64,000 nucleotides of DNA from Paramecium octaurelia (Eukaryota; Ciliophora; Oligohymenophorea; Peniculida; Parameciidae). The notes below the pieces were generated by a model. It had not been told where the DNA came from. It did no database searches and saw nothing but the letters and a program-made list of their open reading frames with translations. The stretch lies in contig CAJJDP010000016.1 in assembly GCA_905182995.1 (NCBI GenBank), positions 496,001 through 560,000 on the forward strand. Direction: 5' to 3'. The position numbers and the translations under genes are program-made. This document shows, piece after piece, positions 48,120 to 58,923 of this stretch. The first letter of the stretch is position 1, and each line of letters starts with the position of its first letter.

Positions 48120-49279
48120 TCATGATTATTGTTACTTAAATTATTAATCTTCTTCATCTTCATCTTGCTGTTGATTTTCATCCCCTTCATATAACTTTTA
48201 TTTATTTTCATTGTCATCCTCATCTTCCTCTTCATTCTCATCAATTTATTCTTCTCTTTCATATTTATTTTCAGCTTCGTCATCATCTACGAATAAACTT
48301 GGATCATAAACGAAAAGAGCTCTTCCTGTCATTTAGGCACTTCCTCCTGCCTATTTGGCACCTAAGTTTAAATAATTAATTTAAACCTTTCTTCTTTTAT
48401 TCTTCCAACTTTTATTTTTCAGCGTCTTACTTTTTTTTCTCGGCTCTTTCGATCTTCCATTTTTCAAAAACATCCTTAGTAATCTTGGTTCCTCCTTTTT
48501 ATAACTTCTAAATTTCCTCATCTATTTCTTCTTCAATATCACCATCATATTTTTATTTAACTTCTTCTTTTCTTCTGAAAACATATCCTTATGGTAAACA
48601 ATGTTTATAATGACATGTCATACCATTAGGACAAACCCATCTCCAACCATATTTACCTTTTTCCAAAGCATCCAAAAAGAAATCACAAACTTTAGCTGAT
48701 GGAATTTAACTATGTTATTTAAATACTATTAAATACCTTTTATAGGTCTTTTCATTGGCTTCAATTACATCTTTCAATGTCTTTTCATCCCAAGTTTAAC
48801 AAGTATCCCATTCATCTGTCAACTATTATCTTTAATCAGTATATAAATCTATGATTGCTGTCTTTTATTCTAGACTCATATCATGCGAGTACATACACTT
48901 CTTGCCCTTTTAACAAAGACCTATCCATTTAATTAAATTTTACCTTATTTATAATATTCGCATAATATTGATTTGGGATCAACCTCTTCTTCAGACTCTT
49001 CATCTTTCACTTATTCGACTGTTTTATACAAAGATTGAATCAACTTTTCATCTTCCTCTAATTGTCTTTCTAGTTTCTTCTTCTCATACTCTTCTGTCTA
49101 CAATTTTGATAATGAAACACCACTATGTTTAACTTATTGAGCAACTCCTTTACAGAAACTAAAAATCACTTTTATCTCACATACTTTTAAACTTGTTTGC
49201 TCTTATTTTTATTTTTCAGTCCAAATGTTCTGTCCTCGATTATTTTTTCTTATTTCTTTTTTTCGGCTTTTTTACTCAT
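48120..49279 (-). CDS. ZC3H15: ZC3H15/DFRP1 (Tma46) homolog, DRG-binding zinc-finger protein
   Basis: About 360 aa. The start [20 protein letters not shown] is nearly the same as the family N-terminus. Two CCCH zinc fingers follow: [21 protein letters not shown] and [20 protein letters not shown], then [10 protein letters not shown]. Next come [14 protein letters not shown] and a Glu/Asp-rich tail. At least three introns of 23-27 nt are visible. The family binds and stabilises the translational GTPase DRG1 and associates with ribosomes. Its start codon is only 19 bp from that of the divergent coiled-coil gene. Confidence 0.93.
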
Positions 49280-49298
49280 GAATTAAATTGATTAAAAA

Positions 49299-50307
49299 AT
49301 GTAAGAAGCATAACGAATCAAAGCATCGAATAAAATTCATTTAGAAAACAAATTTACACTTAAAAAGAGTTAGCTCTTGGATTCCATAAGAATCTAGATT
49401 TCATAGGTTTAAGATGAACTCGAGGAATCCTTCATCAAAGATAAATCAGAGGTTATAAATTTGAAAACCAGAATCATTGCCCTACAAAAACAAGTTGATT
49501 CCAATAATGATTTAATTCTTGAACAAGAAACTATCATCTAGTAGTTAATGTTTAAATTAAAAGCACAAGAACATTAGTAATTACCTCGCAAACAACTTAA
49601 TGTGGATTAAGACTTGTTATTTGAATTTGAATAAGAATTGTCATAACTTAAAGCATTATCACATAAGCTTAGATAAAAAGCGAATCGCTTGTGCAGTTAC
49701 TTTGTTTGTCTGCAATTGTATACTGCAGATTTAGGTTTAAAAATTCAATAAGATGATTTTGATTCCAATCTTCTATTTATGCCAAAGATTCCAGATCATT
49801 CCAGTTTGATTTCTAGTTTACAAGAATCTGAAAAGAGACTAAAGGAAAAATTAGAATAGCAAGTATAATGACATTTAATAATAGGGATGTAAAAGTTAAA
49901 GAGATTGAAGGGGATAATGCTGAATTGAAAAAAGAAAATTAAAATCTTAAACGATGTCTTAAAAGATTCAATGCAACTTAGAGTTTAGACTTTTAAAAGC
50001 AATAAACCTTAATTTAATAGTTATAAGATTAGCTAAACGATTAGTAATTGCTTATTTCTGATTACTTTCATAAAATAAAAGTATGTAATTTCATCTTATG
50101 TATAAGCAATATGAGCAATAAACTTAATGTAAATAACTAAATGATTTTATACTCAGAAAAAGGAAAGTCAAAAATTAACAACCTGTTTTCAATGTAGAAT
50201 TATTTCACAGAAAACATACTCTTGATGTTTGTAAATCTAGAGAAGAAATCATTCATACATCTATTGAACCCAGGATTCATTCAAAAACAATTTATCAAAA
50301 ATATTGA
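49299..50307 (+). CDS. Coiled-coil protein (3' end uncertain; may join the DCN1-like gene)
   Basis: Starts MQEAQRIKASNKIHLENKFT. Heptad-like text continues for about 300 residues (DELEESFIKDKSEVINLKTR, SEKRLKEKLEQQ, DNAELKKENQNLKRCLKRFN, TLIQQLQDQLNDQQ). Near 49860-49910 one junction is unresolved. After two possible introns near 50080-50150 there are three candidate endings: one reaches a TGA at 50305-50307 (VELFHRKHTLDVCKSREEII), another frame stops earlier, and a third runs straight into the DCN1-like gene. The function is unknown. Confidence 0.6.
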
Positions 50308-50326
50308 TTATTTATTTTAATAATTA

Positions 50327-51126
50327 ATGCTTAAATAATAAAAACTTAATTAGGCTTAGGAGGATATCATGATTAAGGACCTTCAAAGAGTGGTCTAATT
50401 GAATGACTTACAGGCAAGAGAAATTCTCACTTAATTTTAATGGAGTTTATAAAGGGCTACAAATCATGTTTTAGACATTCAAAAATCTGGATTAAAGGTA
50501 GAAGAGCAATTCAAAAAGTACATCACAAATGGACAATAGATAATTGATGAAAATGGAATCATATCATTTTGTAAAGATTTAGGAATAGATATAATGGACC
50601 CTGTAATCCTTTATATTTCCTATCTATTTAAAAGTGAGACCATGGTATTATCAATTTTTATTTAAGGGCATTTATACAAAGTTTGATTTTCTCTATGGAT
50701 TTTAATAATTGGGGGTTTAATCGACATCTGATTTAAAAAGAGAATTAAAACGACTTAGGGATGATCTAAAAAATAATAAAGAAATCCTAAAGGCGGTATA
50801 TAAATATTGTTTTGATTTCGCCAAAAAGAAAAACAGAAAAGATATTGACCTACCTATAGCTTAAGGACTGTGGGATACTCTTTTAACAAATACCTTCCCG
50901 ATCATGAAGAAGTTTATGAGTTATGTTGGCGTATTATGGATCATATTAAATTTAGACTATTGAAGAGAAAGATGTCAAGCCAATTTCTAGAGACACTTAT
51001 TATATGGTTTGGGAATTTTGTGTTTAGATTGGTGAAGATTTAACCAAATATGACTATAAAACTGGAGCATGGCCCACATTTATAGATGGTTTCTATTTTT
51101 ATATTTATCCCTAGAATAAATAATGA
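50327..51126 (+). CDS. DCN1-like (DCUN1D) cullin-neddylation co-E3
   Basis: A 250-aa protein after introns of 22 and 25 nt. The N-terminus resembles a UBA-like helix bundle (VVQLNDLQAREILTQFQWSL, then RATNHVLD). The potentiating-neddylation domain follows: IDENGIISFCKDLGIDIMDP, ILYISYLFKSETM, FTKFDFLYGFQQLGVQSTSD, LKAVYKYCFDFAKKK, LPIAQGLWDTLLTNTFPIMK, VWEFCVQIGEDLTKYDYKTG and AWPTFIDGF. The D/GAWP...IDxF ending is characteristic. The family binds cullins and UBC12 to promote NEDD8 attachment. The gene lies 29 bp before the next start codon. Confidence 0.9.
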
Positions 51127-51155
51127 AAAATTTTATTTTATATTAATTATTATAA

Positions 51156-51903
51156 ATGAATGATGATATGACAGAAAATGATGTCGATTGCCAAACTTTT
51201 GATCTATATCAAATCAAAAATAGTGATAGTTAATCTATGGGACTTAAAAAGGTTGAAACTTAAATCGAAAATTAAAATAGTGATCCGCTTTTATATTAAC
51301 GAACTTTATTTATCAATGAGGAACTATTAGAAGTTGAGAAAGAAAAAATAGATAAAAATATTTATGAAATCGGCATAATTTTTGAAGAAATAATTTATTT
51401 GATCATAATCTAATGTATAGAATGTAAGTTTGATATTTTCATTTACCCAAAATATTAACTTGATCATATAAACCAATATCTGGTTCTAAAATATATTTTT
51501 AAAATTCACACGACACCAGAATAAATACGAAATTAGATTAATAAAGCAAAAAATTATATCCAAAAAGATAATGAACACTTATAAAAAATGGCTCGCGTAT
51601 GGTTTGATTTAAATAAATTTAAATAAAATGGAGAGGATTTATTAAATTATTTTGATGCATTCGAGATAATGAATACAATGTTCAAATAACAATCTCAAAT
51701 ATTTGCTGATTTCTTAATGTTTTTAGCTGTAACTTATTATAATTTTATTATAATAGGAGAGATACTATCAGTCAGAGGTAATAATAACATCTGAGCTCTA
51801 CAATTAAATTCTACAAACGTTCTTTCCTTTGAGAAATAATGATCAAATTGAACACCCATTTATTTAAGAATTCTTCAATGCCAAATAGAATATATACGAT
51901 TGA
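51156..51903 (+). CDS. Hypothetical protein, 239 aa
   Basis: A 239-aa protein after removing a 28-nt intron, with ATG at 51156 and TGA at 51901-51903. Starts MNDDMTENDVDCQTFDLYQI (acidic). A hydrophobic stretch EIIYLIIIQCIE might be a membrane segment or a missed intron. The second half (RVWFDLNKFKQNGEDLLNYF, MFKQQSQIFADFLMFLAERY, then ITSELYNQILQTFFPLRN) is ordered and helical in character. I do not recognise a family. Confidence 0.65.
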
Positions 51904-52326
51904 AAATATAATGTAATTCAAAATAATTATCATCATCCATAATTAATCAATTACAGAATAAATTTATATCAAGCGATTGAATTAATTTATATATATATAG
52001 AATTTAAAAAAAAATATATCATATATAAATTTGATAATACTTCATTATATCACTTTATGATTTTTACTTTATTGTAATTTAATTATAATTACTTTAACTA
52101 TAAGGAACTCAAATTGAAATTGATTGAAACAATTGACAAGAAATAAAATATTTTAATAACCATTAAAATTAGAGATATTTTTTCTAATAAAATACATTTT
52201 ATATATAAATGAATTTTGAACCGACTAATAATTAATATCTTAAATCTTAAATATCGATATTTTCTTTTTATCAGAAAATAATATGAAAATAAATCAGGAT
52301 CTACTACAGAATAAGTTTTTATTATT
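51904..52326. other. Intergenic, AT-rich, no gene seen
   Basis: About 420 bp between two convergent genes. Only AT-rich sequence with no open, coding-like frame. A hydrophobic minus-strand frame over 52098-52436 is a shadow extending out of the next gene. Confidence 0.4.
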
Positions 52327-52674
52327 TCATTTTTATGTAGGTTAGATTGGCGATATATTAGTAGCCTTTGATGGGCTTCTAAAAGAGGCGGATTGTTGTC
52401 TATATTTATAGATAATAGTTGGGGTATATCGGCCACTTTTTTTCATTAGTTCAATTCTTCTTGTACTATTATTTTAGTTTCTTCTCTCTATTATAAAATC
52501 TTTAATTTCATCATGTGTTAATGCACCAATACGAACAATTTTTTTTAAAGCAGGACTTTAAGGAGCACTATGGTAGTTAAATTCATTATTTTCTTCTATT
52601 GGCTCAGAGTTTTAGCTTAAGGGAGGTTTGACTTCCTAAGTTTTAGGCTTGTTTTTGGTTGTTACACATCCCAT
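52327..52674 (-). CDS. Small hypothetical protein, 115 aa, possible N-myristoylation
   Basis: A single exon from ATG 52674 (MGCVTTKNKPKTQEVKPPLS) to TGA 52327-52329. The MGC start with Thr at positions 5 and 6 suits N-myristoylation plus palmitoylation. Then follow APQSPALKKIVRIGALTHDE, a basic helix (EIKDFIIERRNQNNS) and a Ser-rich tail. No family recognised. It is one of two proteins in this window with an MG-C type start. Confidence 0.65.
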
Positions 52675-53205
52675 TTGATTTAATATTTAATATTATTTTT
52701 AGAACAATATTGATTTATCATATAAATTGTTGGATGGGCAATCATACAATCCTTTCCATAAATTCTTAGAATAAAGTCTCTCAAATCAAAATTACAAAAT
52801 CTATCATCATTTTATGTGATACTAATTCAAGATAATTAGCGCATTAATATGAATTTCAATGGTCAAAACATTCTAATATTATTATTAGAAAAAATAAGTT
52901 CTTATTTGGTTAGAGCTTAATTAATTATCATTACTCACATGGACATTTTGAACACCAATACTTCCATGATTCTACATACTATTTTGCATGGATTATTTCT
53001 ACTTTGAATACATTTTAAAAATAAAAATAATCTTAACTTTACCTAAACAATACAAAAATTAAATTTTATTATTGCTTTATTTAAAATTAACTTCTTTATT
53101 CTTGGGTATTTTCTTTTATTTTTATTATATGGGAATTATTTGTAATTGCTTATAAAAGTTGAACTATTAATTAATCGCTTGAAAATACTAACTTTGCAAA
53201 AATGA
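52675..53205. other. Intergenic, AT-rich, no gene seen
   Basis: About 530 bp upstream of the small MGC protein. AT-rich; no frame with coding character on either strand. Confidence 0.4.
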
Positions 53206-53672
53206 AGGCCAACAATAGAATCCTATTAAATTAATTCTTTCCTACTAAAAACATATTTAGACAAAAAATGTAATTAATACAAAAAAATATTTGAGATTGG
53301 TGTTGGTTTTGATAAAACTCAAATTGTAAATAAAGAATATTGCATATCCTCTGATAAGGTTTGCAAAAGGAATTCAGAATTGTCTGAATAAGAACAAACT
53401 GATGATTATAAAAGCTTTAGATGTATTTCATAGAAAAACCCTGAAAATTTAGCAGAAGTTTAGAATAGATTGGAGGATTATAAATAAAATGATTCATTTG
53501 GAAGACATTGATATTCAGATTTATTAAATATAAAGATCAGTTATGAAAATAAATGAATTGTATCTGTATCTATCCCTGATGCTAAGAATGTCAAAGCATG
53601 TTCTATTTAAAAATGCTAATGAAAATCTTATATAGATCATATTACTAAAGTAATTCTAAAAACATAATCTAT
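53206..53672 (+). pseudogene. Probable gene relic with repeated in-frame TGA
   Basis: One plus-strand frame keeps a protein-like, charged composition: ESYQINSFLLKTYLDKKCNQ, EIGVGFDKTQIVNKEYCISS, KSFRCISQKNPENLAEVQNR. It reaches TGA near 53509 and continues in the same frame with YSDLLNIKISYENK, another TGA, IVSVSIPDAKNVKACSIQKC and a third. No start codon is clear. It may be a decaying duplicate; introns with TGA inside cannot explain the first interruption. No family recognised. Confidence 0.4.
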
Positions 53673-53883
53673 GAATTTTATTATTTGTTCTTTTTATCTA
53701 ATGTTATATTCAATTACATAGGTTAATCATATGCATCTTCAATTTATTTTATTAATAATGAAGATAATTAAAATTTAATTATCTTTAAATAAAAATGAAA
53801 TTAATAATAAAATTATGTCATATTAATAAAAATTAAGTGGAATTAAATGTGGGGATTCTTTTCGTGATTTAACTTTGAAAAAA
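53673..53883. other. Short AT-rich spacer
   Basis: About 210 bp between the relic and the next start codon. Nothing recognisable beyond AT-rich sequence. Confidence 0.35.
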
Positions 53884-55462
53884 ATGGAAGTTATTCCATT
53901 TGCAATCACTGCATGCCCTGAACTTTGCACTTGTCAGATCTGCATAAAAAAATAACCAGAATAAGAAGAACCTTAAGAATAAAAGAAACATCAAAAAATA
54001 ATTAAATAACCAAGACATAGAAGATTGTCTATTTGTGGATTTAAGGATGACTTTTTAACTATTTGCTAGATGTTATAAAAGCAAGACGAAGTTGTTAGGC
54101 CAATTAATATTAATATACTAGATACTATTATTTTGAAGGACAGAGAATTTGTGTTTTATGCATTTTATGATAATGGTTTCAGATGTATTAAAAACAAATC
54201 ATTCTTTCACACAGAAATGGAAAAATATTTAATCGAGAGAAAAATAGAGTTTGAAATTGAGTATCAAGTAAAATAAATCAAGGCTGGAATTCATCCCACT
54301 GTTAAATTGTCTGATTATTATGAAAATAGTACCTAGGTAATGACAAAATTAAAATAAGTAATATATATTTTGAACCTTAGCAAATTTCTGAATTATTGAA
54401 TGGATAAAGCATTTTAATGGCAAGATATCAGACAGGTGAGACAACATTGATTGGGAAGTTTGAATTACATTAATTGGCAGTTTTATCAAAAACTAATGTT
54501 ATTTTTGACAATCTACTCCATTTATAATTATATCTCTATAATGAAAAGCTTGCATTAGATTGTATTGAAAATAATAAGAGAAATTCTAAAGATTATTTTA
54601 TTCATAGATATAAATACGTTAAGGACAATTAGTTATTTGGAGATATTGTGTGTGAACAGTCCTATTTAACAGATCCATCACTTAGAGGTTAAAGGTAATG
54701 GAATAAAGAAAAGGAGTATTCAGACAATTTAAGTTTAAAAGAATATTTTAAATATACTTGCCATAAAATAGCTGTTTATATATAAAGCTTTCATAAATAA
54801 TGTATAAATGAGATGGAAGTACATTTTATTGTCAGTATTACTAAAACTTATCTAAGATCACCCTAAAAATATATCTATTATCAATATTATTGGGTTAAAA
54901 ATGTCAAAAGCAGAAGAAACTCAATGGGTAATCAAGACTGGAAGAGTGCTAAGTACAGCAGAGAAGATTCAAATAAATGATATAGATTTAAATGAAAATA
55001 ATAAACCTCAAACTTAAAGGTCCTTAGTTATTTCTTAAACACTAATACCTCACACATAAAAGTAAAAATGAATATTTATTAATAAGAGTGATAGAAAAGA
55101 TTAAGCCTATCACATCTTAAGTTATAGAAAATAACATGTAAGGCACCAGAACTTAAGAAGCTTTTAAAATACTAAACCCCGGAATAAATGAGTCAATTAA
55201 TGAAATATTAGAGAATTAGCAGTATTAAAAAATGATTCGAAACTTTCCAAAATAATTAAAGAGATATCAAAGTATGCAGAGGGATTCATCAATAAGAACT
55301 AGAATTGAAGATTAACCTCTGACTACCAGTAGAGATATTTAAAAAGATGACTATTTAATGAAAGTTAGATAAAAAAAGAAAAAATAAACTATTAACTCAC
55401 CATTTCTAAGAAGCATTTCCAGAAGATTTTTTACTAGAAGAAATTCAGCTGACTTTTGTTGA
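53884..55462 (+). CDS. Hypothetical protein, 502 aa
   Basis: A 502-aa protein after removing introns of 23, 22 and 25 nt, which together make one clean frame. Starts MEVIPFAITACPELCTCQIC; the CxxxCTCQIC cluster could bind metal or be lipidated. An ordered region follows (RLSICGFKDDFLTICQMLQK; DTIILKDREFVFYAFYDNGF; LIERKIEFEIEYQVKQIKAG), then a second (LLHLQLYLYNEKLALDCIEN; QSYLTDPSLRGQRQWNKEKE). The last 130 residues are basic and Ser/Arg-rich. I cannot name a family. Confidence 0.7.
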
Positions 55463-55605
55463 TATTAATAATATTTAATAATCATTTATATTTGTTTTTA
55501 AACTTGATTATAGATTTGGAGATTCCTTTTCTAGTCTTCTTGCACTATAGTAATTTAGAATGAATTGAAAATTTAAGGAATTAATTTTAATAATAAAATT
55601 TAATT

Positions 55606-57131
55606 ATGATAAACAAACTTTTATGCAAGTTTTCAAACAGTGCTTTTAAACTATTATAAAATAAGGTCCAAACCCAAGAATTGAATAAAATTAAGGATTT
55701 TTGTTAATTTTTTGAAGAAATTTAAACATATTCTAAAGAAAAAAAATTCATTAATTTTGAAGAAAAATTAAATGAGATGTAGAAATTTGATATTGATTAA
55801 AACAATCTTTAAACTTTGTAATGGATGTATTAGAATGTTTTTGACCATCGCTTATTAAATGATACCTTCAATAATTTACTTGGGTCTTAAATTATTTTAT
55901 TCATCAAAGGAATAAATAATAATATAATTAGTAGAGAATATTTAAATAGTTATGTATCCTATTTAAACAATTATCATATCATTATGTAATTTAATATATT
56001 CTATACTATCAATTTAGTATAGTTTTTATATTCAATTCAAAAAAAATTTGGTTCTTTGAATTAAGGGGAATAAAAAATTTTACATAATGTTTGTGAAAAT
56101 TATCAATATTTTATTCAACATCTCAGTCCAAATTATGTTTGTCCCTAATCTTATTATTTGTCATAAATAAACCTTAGTTTCTATAGTATTAAACTCTTTT
56201 TAAATATATAAATTTAATTCACTAAAAGAATTTCAGAACTCTTGGAAGGTTTTAATGAAAATCAACTGAAATCAATTTATTATTCTATAGGAAAAGAAGG
56301 ATTTTATACTAACAAGATTAAAGATTTCCTATTAAGGAAGATAAATGAAAATTACGAAATTAAATCAGAAGATCAACTTATTTCTCAAATCAATTTGTTT
56401 TTGTGTGTTACAAATATATTAAATTCGACAGAAATTTAAAGCTAATTACTTAAAAAAATTCAAAATATTCTCAAAGTATAAGACTAATTTTTAGAAATTA
56501 GAAAATCGTATATTGTGTCTTTTTATTAATAAATTCTAAGATGCGACATTTATGATGAATTTATTTGGAATAAATATTTTTAAATTGAATCTAAAATTTA
56601 AGATTCTTACAGAAAAAATTTTATTAGTTACAATCTGATTCAATTTAAATCAAAATTAAGCAAATCTTGCTAGGCTTATGTGGAATAGAATTTTGAGTCA
56701 AATAAGGAAATTTACTTATAAAAGCTTATTGACAACAGATCGAGTTCATCTAAACACATGGAAAAGCGTATTTAATAGCTTTTTGACGACTTATAATTAG
56801 ATTACTAAAAAAATATATACAGTAATGTTTTATTATATCTTTAGTTGATCAATTTGAAGTTGACTTTTATTTTCCTAAATAAAACTTAATTATAGAAATA
56901 TGTGGTCCTATTCATTATGCATTTAATATAGATGCTACAGAAGGAGTTCCACTTAAAACACATAATTCAGATTAAGAATTATTTTTACAGTAATCTCTAA
57001 ATTAGACTTCACAATTTAAAAAAAAATATCTTGAGAATTTAGGATACAAAGTTTATTATCTGAATTTCTTTGATTAAAGGCACAAAAACACTTAACTTTA
57101 AATTTTAGAATACCTATCTTCATTAAAATGA
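55606..57131 (+). CDS. RAP-domain protein, probably mitochondrial
   Basis: A 500-aa protein after removing one 23-nt intron near 56820. The N-terminus MINKLLCKFSNSAFKLLQNK is basic and lacks acidic residues, like a mitochondrial presequence. A long helical region follows. The last about 95 residues form a RAP domain: DQFEVDFYFPKQNLIIEICG, then PIHYAFN, and after a Lys/Gln linker KKKYLENLGYKVYYLNFFD, matching the family's VDxxxP, EIDGPxHF and LxxxGWxVVxIP elements. RAP proteins (FASTK, OPR and apicomplexan/ciliate members) bind organelle RNA, often mitochondrial rRNA or mRNA. The specific RNA target is unknown. Confidence 0.85.
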
Positions 57132-57408
57132 TTTAATAAATGTATGTTTTTATTTCAAAACCTAAAATCATCATCAGTATGTATAGTATTCATATAAGCC
57201 AGATCTCTAACCATTCAAACTTGTTCGTTGTTTAATATATTATTTATATAAGTTAATTTACTATTATCAATTATGTATTAGTAGTTCTTGTTGCATTGAA
57301 TTAATTATTCTAAGTATCACAATTCTTATGCGCTTAGATAGGTAAGTTAATAAAGAAGAATTAAGATTATTAGAATGTCATAAAACTATTAAATTATTTA
57401 ATAAATCA
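57132..57408. other. Spacer between convergent genes
   Basis: About 280 bp between the RAP and RBM25 stop codons. AT-rich with no coding frame recognised. Confidence 0.4.
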
Positions 57409-58875
57409 TCAAGATATCAGACCTCTTTCTAATTTTCTCAATTCAAAGATGATCATCTTCCACATTCTTATCACAAATTGCTCACTATCGTCATCCAAGA
57501 CCTTCTTTACAACTTTATTTATAATTGTTTATGGTTTCTCACGATTAAATAATCTTTTGATGATGGCATCAATAAATACTCTCTCCTCTTAAGATAAATA
57601 TTCAATACACCTCTCTCTTAACCATGGGCGGATCTTTTTCTCCAATAAGTTAGACTTGGGATTGACTAAATATATAATAAATACCTAAGCAAATAACTAC
57701 CAATTAATTTAGGTGTTGAATAGTTCTTCTTTTTCAGTTGGGATTGTCGCAAATATTTGTTTAAGCTCCTCCTTCAAATCAATTTCCTTTTATAATTTCT
57801 CTTATTACATTTATTCTGCTTATTCCATCTATTGCTAGTTTTAAATCAAATATAATATTGAATTATTACTTATTGCTATAACAATTGCTGTTAAGTTTAC
57901 TAAGGTTCTGGCTCAGGTGGCTCTTAAACAATAACTACCATTTAAGGGGGTTCAGGTTCGGGAGGTTTTTGTGTCTTTAATAATTCTTTCTTTTTAAAGA
58001 TTTCATCTTCTTCAAATTCCCTTTACCTGAATTTCTTTCTTTCGTTCATCTTAATCTTACCAATTTATTTACGTTCTTATTCACTGTCATAAGCTAATTC
58101 TTTTTCAAGATATTTTTAGAAATTTTTCTCTCGATCTATCTCTCTCTCCTTTTCCTTTTTTCTTTCTCTCTCTCGTTCATCTTCCTTCTTTTTCCATTCT
58201 GCCATTTTCTCTTTGTATTTTCTTTCTAATTCCGTCCTAGTGTTATTCTTCTTGGCATCTCTTTCTCTCTCCCTTGGATGTTCTTTCTTTTCTTCCTCTC
58301 TTTTCTTATCATTTTTAGTTTTTGTGACAGTGCCTTCTAATTCTGATATTATTTTTTCTAATTTCTTTTTTATTTTATCGTCATCTCTAGTAATGTACTC
58401 TTAAAAAGATGTAAATTTAAATAAAGCTCTATGTTCCTCCTTTTATTTATCCTTCTCCTCTAATTTTGCTCTTCTCTCTTCCCATTCGGTTTCCTTCTTG
58501 TACATCCAACCATCAATCATCATCTAAGCTTTCTCTCCACCCTTAACAAGCAAGTCCTTCTAGTTCAGAATCATACCATTAAGAAGGCGCAAACATTTTA
58601 ATACACTTTCCATATTTTCAAATTCAGCATACCCAAAAGGAGTACCTTTTGATCGCTTCCATGATACTAATTGACCACATTCCTAATTTTCACATTAAAT
58701 TTACTTTCAAAAGTTTTTCTACATTATCATTAGTTAATTCTTGAGGAAGATTCTTTATAAAGAGTTTCTTGGCTTCTTAAGGTTCTTGAATTTAACTTTT
58801 TGGATAGAAATCCTATTGTATAGGTTAAGGAATATCTAGGTCTTGTAATCCTGGAACAGGAAAAAATGGTAACAT
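57409..58875 (-). CDS. RBM25: RBM25 homolog: RRM, ER-rich coiled region, PWI domain
   Basis: A 469-aa protein after introns of 22 and 35 nt. The RRM occupies about residues 35-110: RNP2 KKLFIKNLPQELTND and RNP1 SKGTPFGYAEFENMESVLKC, then LVKGGEKAQMMIDGWMYKK. A long Lys/Glu/Arg stretch follows (EREREKKEKERERDREKN), with Pro-rich patches (EPEPP). The C-terminus is a PWI domain (INWQLFAQVFIIYLVNPKSN, IDAIIKRLFNREKPQTIINK, EQFVIRMWKMIIFELRKLE). RBM25 is a nuclear splicing regulator associated with U1 snRNP. Shorter than animal RBM25 (about 840 aa) mainly in the charged middle. Divergent from the TFIIS-M gene, with 48 bp between start codons. Confidence 0.93.
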
Positions 58876-58923
58876 AAATAATTTAATTTAAGATATTTTA
58901 TTAAATATACGTGTTCATTAAAT

